DNA of 64,000 nt, from assembly GCF_012979235.1 (NCBI RefSeq), contig NZ_JAATWC010000003.1, positions 176,492-240,491 of the forward strand, written 5' to 3'. The notes under the pieces were generated by a model, which was given only the letters and a program-made list of their open reading frames with translations, made no database searches and was not told the DNA's origin. Position numbers and translations under genes: made by a program. How positions within the stretch are numbered: position 1 is the first letter of the stretch; the number at the start of each line of letters is the position of its first letter. This document shows positions 63,770 through 64,000 of this stretch, piece after piece. The DNA is from Dissulfurirhabdus thermomarina. GTDB lineage: Bacteria; Desulfobacterota; Dissulfuribacteria; Dissulfuribacterales; Dissulfurirhabdaceae.

Positions 63770-64000
63770 ATGAGCTTCCGCTTCTGGAGACGAATCAGGA
63801 TCGCACCGGGCGTCACCCTGAACCTGAGCAAATCGGGCGGATCCCTCTCGTTCGGGCCGCGCGGGGCGAAGTTCACCATCGGTCCGAGGGGCAAGCGGGC
63901 CACGGTGGGCATCCCGGGAACAGGCCTTTTCTACACGACCACGCTTCCGAGCGGGAGGTCCAGCGGTAGGAGAAGCGCGTCCTACTCCGCTCCGGCCGTT
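63770..64000 (+). CDS. DUF4236 domain-containing protein (partial)
   Basis: 77 codons to the window end, no stop yet. The N terminus MSFRFWRRIRIAPGVTLNLS, then KSGGSLSFGPRGAKFTIGPR, is the DUF4236 motif. These short proteins of unknown role are widespread and often next to defence or mobile genes. No strong ribosome site is seen; the ATG lies 15 bases after the DUF2188 stop. Confidence 0.88.
   Translation, partial: MSFRFWRRIRIAPGVTLNLSKSGGSLSFGPRGAKFTIGPRGKRATVGIPGTGLFYTTTLPSGRSSGRRSASYSAPAV

Overview
The window is bacterial and has two parts of clearly different character. Positions 1 to about 42,490 are very GC-rich core chromosome. They are tightly packed, with many 4-base start/stop overlaps, strong AGGAGG-type ribosome binding sites, frequent GTG starts and long spurious open frames on the opposite strand. 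Gene content (dissimilatory-type ATP sulfurylase, decaheme cytochrome with an MtrB/PioB-type outer-membrane barrel, TRAP transporter, many lipoproteins, LpxL-type acyltransferase) suggests a Gram-negative, sulfur-metabolising Desulfobacterota-like organism able to move electrons across its outer membrane. The genus is not determined.

Core layout. 1-3.1 kb: a minus-strand pair of decaheme lipoprotein cytochrome and outer-membrane barrel; the barrel gene contains an in-frame TGA followed by a hairpin that fits a bacterial SECIS. 3.7-6.5 kb: serA plus a class V aminotransferase. 7-8.6 kb: sat plus a small conserved-looking partner. 8.6-13.8 kb: a minus-strand operon with phosphoesterase, hydantoinase A, PAS histidine kinase and hydantoinase B. 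14-15.6 kb: phosphoglucomutase. 15.7-22 kb: an OB-fold lipoprotein, a flavodoxin-like protein, a DUF362 protein and a four-gene TRAP transporter. 22-28 kb: rhomboid protease, ArfB-like release factor, then adenylate cyclase, TPR lipoprotein, acyltransferase and thiE as one overlapping operon. 28-42.3 kb: ddl, UvrD-like helicase, Na/Ca exchanger, tRNA-Gly, GGDEF-EAL protein, a fused MrfA-MrfB-like helicase-exonuclease, an amidohydrolase and a SWIM/SNF2 helicase.

At tRNA-Asn (42,491-42,566) the sequence changes to a lower-GC accessory island that runs to the window end. It starts with a degraded peptide-modification cassette (DUF5049-like, class II glutamine amidotransferase, gamma-glutamylcyclotransferase) and continues with a complete type 3 BREX phage-defence operon: HTH regulator, brxF, brxC, pglXI, brxHII, pglZ, brxA. 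A HEPN-like gene sits inside the operon. A GmrSD/BrxU-like type IV restriction gene and small DUF2188 and DUF4236 genes follow it.

The most unusual feature is what has happened to the island. At least four units of about 430-530 bp carry a single gene (three four-helix-bundle/23S-IVP-like, one GxxExxY). Each is bounded by arms of short tandem words (7 or about 10 bases), and the words on one side are the reverse complement of those on the other. Three units lie exactly at the 5' ends of pglXI, brxHII and pglZ. There the element gene's stop codon overlaps the start codon of the BREX gene, and the element arm encodes the BREX protein's new N terminus. Gene-less versions built from the same words lie in frame, without stop codons, inside brxC (four), pglXI (two) and brxHII (two). 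A second repeat family with three hairpins is also scattered through the island, with one copy in frame inside pglZ. I think this is a candidate undescribed family of ORF-tolerated mobile elements.
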